A DNA stretch of 64,000 nucleotides from Brassica napus (lineage: Eukaryota > Streptophyta > Magnoliopsida > Brassicales > Brassicaceae): NCBI RefSeq assembly GCF_020379485.1, contig NC_063442.1, positions 17,172,009 to 17,236,008 of the forward strand. The letters are read 5' to 3'. Shown piece after piece: positions 54,876-64,000 of this stretch (the stretch's first letter is position 1; the number at the start of each line of letters is the position of its first letter). The translations under genes were made by a program, and so were the position numbers. Under the pieces are notes generated by a model. The model saw only the letters and a program-made list of their open reading frames with translations. It had not been told where the DNA came from and searched no databases.

Positions 54876-54990
54876 TGGTGTGTGTATACAAGAACTAAAC
54901 CGGTTCTTGATTCGTTTTGTTACGTTGGTTTCTTGACTTTTTCTGAAGTTTTGTAATTATGTTTGATGAAGGAGATGATGATGGTAGCTG

Positions 54991-55002
54991 TAAATATATA
55001 TA
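54991..55002 (-). promoter_or_regulatory. TATA box of At4g22030-like gene
   Basis: TATATATATTTA on the minus strand, about 115 bp before the start codon at 54875. Position allows a short 5' leader. Confidence 0.4.
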
Positions 55003-55117
55003 GTTGTTTGCTGATAGGCAGAGCATACAATAAGAATAGAAAATTAAATGAATTGAATTGACCAAATAGAGAATTAAAATTGAATTTTGACCAAAGACCA
55101 ATTATTCTCAGGCGTTG

Positions 55118-55427
55118 ATAGATTCTCCTGTGGCGGTTTTGGTCTAAACCGGAAGCCTCCCAATTTTACCCGCCATCATCCTCGTAGAACGAGTCTTTAA
55201 TACTACTATTAAACCGAGATCAATAGATTCTCGTGTGGCGGTTTAGATCTAAACCGGATGCCTCCTAATTTTACCCGTCATCTTCGTAGAACGAGTCTTT
55301 AAAACTACTATTAAACCGAGATCAATAGATTCTCTTGTGGCGGTTTTGATCTAAACCGGATGCCTCCCAATTTTAACCGACATCTTGGTAGAACGAGTCT
55401 TTAATACTATTAAACCGAGATCAACCG
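55118..55427. repeat. Three tandem ~104-bp repeats in divergent promoter
   Basis: Units start with ATAGATTCTC at 55118, 55223 and 55325 (periods 105 and 102). Each contains TGTGGCGGTTT, CTAAACCGGA(A/T)GCCTCC, GTAGAACGAGTCTTTAA and CTATTAAACCGAGATCAA. They fill most of the space between the divergent At4g22030-like and PMP22 genes and could hold repeated regulatory sites. Confidence 0.9.
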
Positions 55428-55559
55428 GATCGGGTTGCTTGATTGTATCAGTTTGTGAGGATTGAACCGGTTCGGTTTTGTGTTATTGAAGTGTTGTAGA
55501 TATTTTAACCAGGCACTGTACACTCTATAGAGAGAATCAGAAGAGGAAGAATCCAAGAA

Positions 55560-56845
55560 ATGGGATCTCCAGCGAAGAAGACGACTCTGCAACGATACTT
55601 GTCACAACTTCAGCAACATCCTCTTAGGACAAAGGTTCGATCTTTGGTTTCCTCTTATACTTCTTCTTCTTTGTGAATGATATGGTTGAGCCGTTGAGAT
55701 GTAGTTTTATTTCTTTGAAATTAGGGTTTAGTCTGATCGATTGAGAGTTGGTTATGTTGTTTTCGATTGAAAGTTTGTGTCTTTGAACCAGACCCAGTTT
55801 CAAAATCCGGTTATCTGAGTGAATTCAATAGCTCGTTAACTTTTTTTCTCTAATGAATTTAGGTTTTGTCTTGAAGTGAGTTATGTAGTAATATAAGTAT
55901 GTGTTATGAGGTTGGTGCCAATGTGTCTGTACTTTGCAGGCGATTACTGCTGGAGTTTTGTCCGGTGTGAGTGATGTTGTTTCACAAAAACTCTCTGGGA
56001 TACAGAAGATTCAGCTGAGAAGGGTTCTTCTCAAAATGGTAAAAAGCTTGAATCTTTCTCTCATCAATAACCCTATTTTCAAACCAAACCTAGCTTCGTT
56101 TGAGTTCTGTCGTCTTCTCCAATAGATATTTGCAGGGGGGTTTCTCGGACCAGTAGGGCATTTCTTTCATACAACTCTAGATAAGATTTTTCAAGGGAAG
56201 AAGGACACAAAGACGGTCGCAAAGAAGGTTAATGTCCAATAATGTTTCAATGATTTCGTTTATGCTAAATGTAAAACGTTTGGTTTTGGTAGGTAATCGT
56301 GGAACAACTGACATTATCACCATTGAACCATTTGCTTTTCATGATCTATTATGGAGTAGTCATTGAAAGTAAGTTCCTTTTCTATCACTCCATTTGTAAA
56401 ACCATCTTGTGGATGGTGTCAAGAGTTGTGATATACGGTTCTGTTGAATGAAACAGGAACTCCTTGGAATCTTGTTAGAGACAGGATCAAGAAGACTTAC
56501 CCAACAGTCCAGCTTACAGCATGGACAGTAAGTGATAGAAAGTGTTGTGTCTATTATCTCAATGTGTTGGAAGTGTTACATATTTAATGTCTACTGATTT
56601 GATTTAATCACAGTTTTTCCCCATTGTGGGATGGGTAAACTACAAGTATGTGCCACTGCACTTCCGGGTCATATTGCACAGCCTCGTCGCATTCTTCTGG
56701 TAAGACAATGACTCATATTTGCTGCAGCCTCCACAAACCAAAACTTAAAGCTCAACATTCTTCTTGTTTTGTTTTTTTTTTCAGGGGAATCTTCCTGACC
56801 CTGCGAGCAAGGTCAATGACACTAGCTTTGGCAAAGGCTAAGTGA
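55560..56845 (+). CDS. PMP22: Peroxisomal membrane protein PMP22 (Mpv17/PMP22 family)
   Basis: Seven exons inferred: 55560-55634, 55940-56038, 56126-56227, 56293-56368, 56457-56527, 56614-56699, 56785-56845 (570 bp, 189 aa). The protein starts MGSPAKKTTLQRYLSQLQQH and has the four-helix Mpv17/PMP22 layout. Visible family motifs are GGFLGPVGHFFHTTLDK, VIERTPWNLV and the C-terminal FFWGIFLTLRARSMTLALAK. Plant PMP22 is an integral peroxisomal membrane protein thought to affect membrane permeability (family knowledge). All introns are GT-AG and close in phase. It sits between the At4g22030-like gene and the aspartic proteinase, matching Arabidopsis At4g04470 order as I recall it. The start codon is the first ATG after a purine-rich leader (AGAAGAGGAAGAATCCAAG). 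Confidence 0.93.
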
Positions 56846-57060
56846 TCAGGGAAACACATCAAGCAAGAACTAGCTATGATCTTTGTTTTTTCTGTAAGTT
56901 AAAGCATGTCTAAAAAGTAAATTAAAAAGGGTGAAAACGAATAAGAATCTGTATTAAGATGATAACAATGGTTTTTTAAATTATTACAAACATTTCGGAT
57001 TGTTCAAACACACATTCAGAAACATATAAATAAATGGTAATAAAAGAAGAGATCCTTGTT

Positions 57061-60180
<3,120 letters not shown>

Positions 60181-60259
60181 CGAGAACGATAGTACCGATT
60201 CTGAAACCTTAAGAGGATGAAGAAGAAAACTCGAGTGCAAGAAGACTGGTGGAGAGACT

Positions 60260-60272
60260 CTTTATATTTATA
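60260..60272 (-). promoter_or_regulatory. TATA box of aspartic proteinase
   Basis: TATAAATATAAAG on the minus strand, about 80 bp upstream of the predicted leader-intron donor, giving a short first exon. Confidence 0.6.
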
Positions 60273-62097
60273 ACGTAATTGACTTGAAAGAGAAACTAGA
60301 GAAACAAGAATGCAATATTTACTAGTATCAATCCATTCGGTATCAATTAATGGATACTTGTTGCTTCCAAATGTAACGATATGAAGGAATTAATTAAAAG
60401 TAAAATTAATTGTGTATTACATTTATAAGCAAGCGTCACGTTAATCAAACCATGTTTGGGTTGCGTGGGCCTATAGACAGATCAGCAAAATTTGCTTCTT
60501 TTAAACAACAAAGAGCATTTTCACTTTAGTATGACCACCGTTGTACTATCTTATTTTCATTTTGATCCCAAATATTGTCATAAATTATGTAAAGTAAAAG
60601 CTTATAACATTTTGCATAAACTTTTGTAGAGCAATTTTTGCACAATATATGGGATGCTTCAAGTAACGTTTGTCATGTTCTAGGGTTTTATATGTTAGTT
60701 ACGTCTATTTTCCAATGTCATTGTGTTTTAAGTGTGCAAGGAAGAACTTTATAGTGTGCATTAATCTATCTTTTACTCAAGTACACTTTTGATTTCAAAC
60801 TTTTTTCAGAATATCTAGCGAGTGATAATTTAATTTGGAAGAAATTTTAGAGAAGACTGAAAATCTTAGTATTTAGTATTTAGTAATAAATCTAAGTAAT
60901 TTCAAAATAAGAGATTAAAACTGAACAAATAATATAAAATAGTACAAATCATCATTTGGAAACTCTTTTATTTCTCAACATAAAAAGAGTAAGATATATT
61001 CAACAAGTAAATATACTATTATTAATTAGAAACAAATTTCCTGATATTTTTCATTTAAAGTACTTTAAAATACTTAAGAAACTAAAAACTAGAATGAAAT
61101 TACTTTAAGAAAATTATTATTGTTGTTAACTATTTTTTTTATCAAAAAATAAATATCGATGGTAATGCTGCTGTTAATAAGTTGTTAATTTACTACTTGG
61201 AATTTTGTCTGGGTGACTTTTTTTTATAAATGCTGTTAATATTAGCTGTTTTAAGTTTGCCTAGCATTAGGTACGCTTCACGCTGATGAAACCATGAGTG
61301 TCTACAGCTAGGCATATCACTCTGTTACAGTCACGTCTACAAATCAGTTTCTTCACTCTAATTATATTATACACCATATTTATAGTTACTCCATACATCA
61401 TAGAATGAAAATGATTAAAAAAAATATAAATACTGAAAGGTTAGACATATTTTGTTTTAAAAAAAAGTGAAAATAAATAGATGGGTTGTTTGATTGGTGT
61501 TTGCTGCAAATAGAAAATATAAGGTTGCTTTGATTTGTGGCACAAGCAAAACCGCCTTCACGTTGTTGACACTGCGTGGGACCCTATAAACGCAAATAAC
61601 GTTTCGCTAAAGCTTCCATTTTCATATTTATCCATTTAACCCCTTTAGGTTTCATTAGTTTCATTCAGACCCTGAACAATTTACTGCCAAATCTTGGAAC
61701 CAACTTAAGAAGTTCATCTCCGCATTAGCTTAATAACTTGAGCTGGTAAACTACCAACTATCATGTCATTGGGTCCGATTCTGTTTGGGCCTTTGCTCAC
61801 TCCTTAGTTACTTCAATAGTTTAATGTACTGAAAGCTTGCGTTACGCCTCAAGCTACAAGCCTCAATCCTAGCACTTTGTTAGCCCACATAACTTTTTAA
61901 GAGATTGTTTTTCTAAAGGCAGTTAATATTCCAGAACAAAATTGTCTACCAAGCAACGAGAAAATTTTGCTATCAAGACTCTTATTGATAGGAAAAAATG
62001 AAGAAGCTAAAAAGCCATAACTAGAATCCAAAATAAAGACTAAACCATTCAAAATCGGCCGATAAACAAACCTAAAACAATTTTTTTTAAAAAAATG
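60273..62097. other. Intergenic, aspartic proteinase promoter to WRKY 3' side
   Basis: About 1.8 kb. Nothing coding. It contains the proteinase promoter on the left and the WRKY 3' flank on the right; AT-rich in 60840-61250. No transposon termini recognised. Confidence 0.5.
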
Positions 62098-64000
62098 CTA
62101 TTGCCTGTCCCCGCTGCTCGTCGTAACATTATTATTACTACTGTTACTGCTCCCATTCTGGTGATTACTCGAACCGTTGATAATAGACGTGATGGCTGCG
62201 GCCAGAGCCGCTGCAAAGTTCGGATTGGCGGCCATAGCAGCATTGACGCTCTCGCCAGCGTTCAGCGACTGAGATGGTATATGCAAACCGGAGAACTTGG
62301 ACTGTTGTTGGTTATAATACAAAGCCTGGCCCATCATCTGAGGCAAACCCGATTGGTTCAACTCCGCGAAACCAGACCGTTGAGAGAATTGCATCAGTGG
62401 GTTGTTATTCGTCGGACCGTTAACGTTGGATGCTGATTCTGTGAGGTCTAGTGTAATGGTTGGGAATGGGGCCGAGGCTGAGATCGTGGCCATGCTTGAG
62501 GAACAAGGCAACATGGTTCGAGCGAAGAGGTTTGTTGGGTTCATTAAACCGTCTTGGTTCGACATTGTGGAGCCTGAGAGGAGCATGCTTGCGGCTGCGG
62601 TTGTGGTTGAAGCCATGTACATAGCTGCCGGAGGTAATGGATGGTTATGGTTTCCTTCGTAGGTTGTTATGAGAATGGATCTATCTTCTGCGCAACGTTG
62701 CACCTGATGGATCATTAATCAGTTAAAAAATACGTCAATTTGTACTTGTGCATTTGACTGAACCCGAAAACATATGTTTGAAATGTATAAATATGATCCA
62801 GTAGGGATGTATGCTGCCATGAGGGGGTATGAGATCATCAAAATTGGCCCTCTCATACTTGTGGTAAGCATTAAAATGAAAAGATGGGAAATGAATGGAT
62901 AGAATAAACAAAAAAATATAATAAGATATAAAAAATGAAATAAATTTATTTCATTCATTTTCATCAAAGTTTGAGATAAATATTAGTATTTTAAGAATAT
63001 TTTGTTTATTTGGGTGTAGAATTAATAAAATAAGCTTTTTATTCAATAAATTGATAATCCAGTTTCATCCGAGATTTCTAAAAGTGTACCCTTGAGATCT
63101 TGAGCCAAAAATTGACTAATCACCATAATAGGAGCAACATGTAATATTATTCATTTAAGACATCTATACTGGTTAAAATCATGGATTCAAAAATTTTAGT
63201 CTAATGGTTTACATTAATGTAGAAAGCAAATGTTAAATAACGTACTTGCTTACGAACGGGACATCCAACGGCCATCGTGCAGCGGTAATAAGCTCGAGGG
63301 CACGGGTTCCCTTTTGCCATTTTCTGTCCGTATTTTCTCCATTGACATCCATCGCTTAACTGTAAATCATTATCACCGAGGTTAGCATGTTAGACCTTAA
63401 ATACATTTGATAGGTCAGTCTTTAAAAGCTAGAGAGACTAAAGCCTTTTGTTACCATGGGAGCTTCGGACCTTGCACGGACCGAAACACGGGCTTTACGC
63501 ATGGTGGCGTCAGCGGCCGATTGATCGATAGCATTTCCATTGCCATTGCTGGAAGAGGCATTGTGTTTCGAAACTTTGCTAGGGTTTCCCCAGCCGTTCG
63601 ATTCGTTCTCTGGGCTTTCTTCTATCTCAAGTACTCTTTTTGCGCGCTGACGTGAGCTAGAGTCTTCTAGAAGGGATGGGGGAGATCTTGACCGAACCGT
63701 TATCCTCTCATCGGATGATACTTCAGCAGATGGTAGTCCCAAATCAATGAACTGTCTTGGAACCATCTCAGAAGCTTCATGTCGGTTAGTGTCCTTGTCT
63801 TTGCTCTCGATCGTAGCCTGATGAAAACAAGAGTTCAAAACCTTAACTAAAGTTGGGAGGAGCTTGACAATTGTTTGAAATGATGATTAAATTAAATATT
63901 ATGATGGATATTAACAATAGTATTAGTTACCAGGTGATGATGATCTTCTTCTTGCCTCATGACAGCAACAAGTTGCATCTGCAAGGAGTTGAAGTTGTTG
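62098..64000 (-). CDS. WRKY42: WRKY transcription factor, group IIb (partial, 5' end outside window)
   Basis: The last four exons are visible: 64000-63931 (continues off the window), 63817-63455, 63359-63246 and 62703-62098. The WRKY domain is split across the last two: [20 protein letters not shown] with Cys...Cys in [11 protein letters not shown], then EGNHNH. That gives a C2H2 finger with the V-type intron (VRKQ^VQRC) of groups IIa/IIb. The first visible exon ([15 protein letters not shown]) is the end of the leucine-zipper-like coil. The C-terminus [19 protein letters not shown] is typical of the WRKY6/31/42 clade. These nuclear factors bind W-boxes and act in phosphate homeostasis, senescence and defence (family knowledge). 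WRKY42 is preferred over WRKY6 because PMP22 and PASPA3 lie beside it. Confidence 0.9.

Noticed and set aside
53726..54936. Plus-strand frames over the At4g22030-like gene
   Set aside because: They are antisense shadows of the 401-aa minus-strand gene.

Overview
This is a nuclear plant window, almost certainly Brassicaceae and Brassica-like. The evidence is plant intron-exon genes with GT-AG introns, cysteine-rich receptor-like kinases (CRKs), a group IIb WRKY factor, a plant aspartic proteinase with a saposin-like insert, an AT-rich intergenic space full of Helitrons, hAT and TIR elements, and copia and gag-only LTR retrotransposons. From memory, the right-hand gene order (WRKY, aspartic proteinase, PMP22, F-box-related genes, CRK cluster) matches Arabidopsis chromosome 4 around At4g04450-At4g04570 (WRKY42, PASPA3, PMP22, CRK36-40). 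That synteny is an inference and was not searched.

Layout. 0-3.5 kb: a CRK relic, then an intact minus-strand CRK of seven exons. 3.5-24 kb: a gene-poor, repeat-rich block holding foldback and other MITEs, GAAGACTTC-rich arrays, a MULE fragment, a CACTA end, a telomere-like (TTTAGGG-derived) minisatellite, a hAT element carrying a tRNA-like module and an snRNA-type promoter, and a complete Helitron. 24-34 kb: a decayed RlmN-type radical-SAM methyltransferase, a young gag-only LTR element (TR-GAG type), a nearly full-length auxin response factor (ARF) pseudogene, and a Helitron with a nested hAT. 34-50.2 kb: two intact tandem plus-strand CRKs separated by a Helitron with an RPA/DUF223-like remnant, a young but broken copia element, and a second Helitron. 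50.5-53.5 kb: an F-box/FBA pseudogene split by a hAT insertion. 53.7-64 kb: a compact conserved gene block with an At4g22030-like gene (-), PMP22 (+), the aspartic proteinase (-) and the 3' part of WRKY42 (-, running off the window).

Functional picture. The three CRKs share one seven-exon architecture with identical phases (exons 4, 5 and 6 are 211, 238 and 139 bp in all three) and intact kinase motifs, so they look like functional defence or stress receptors produced by local duplication. The upstream region of the third CRK has three W-box cores. The At4g22030-like gene and PMP22 are divergently transcribed across a 684-bp gap that holds three tandem copies of a ~104-bp repeat. PMP22 and the aspartic proteinase converge with about 215 bp between stops. 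Exon boundaries were worked out by hand from GT-AG sites, reading phase and comparison among the three CRKs or with remembered family structure.
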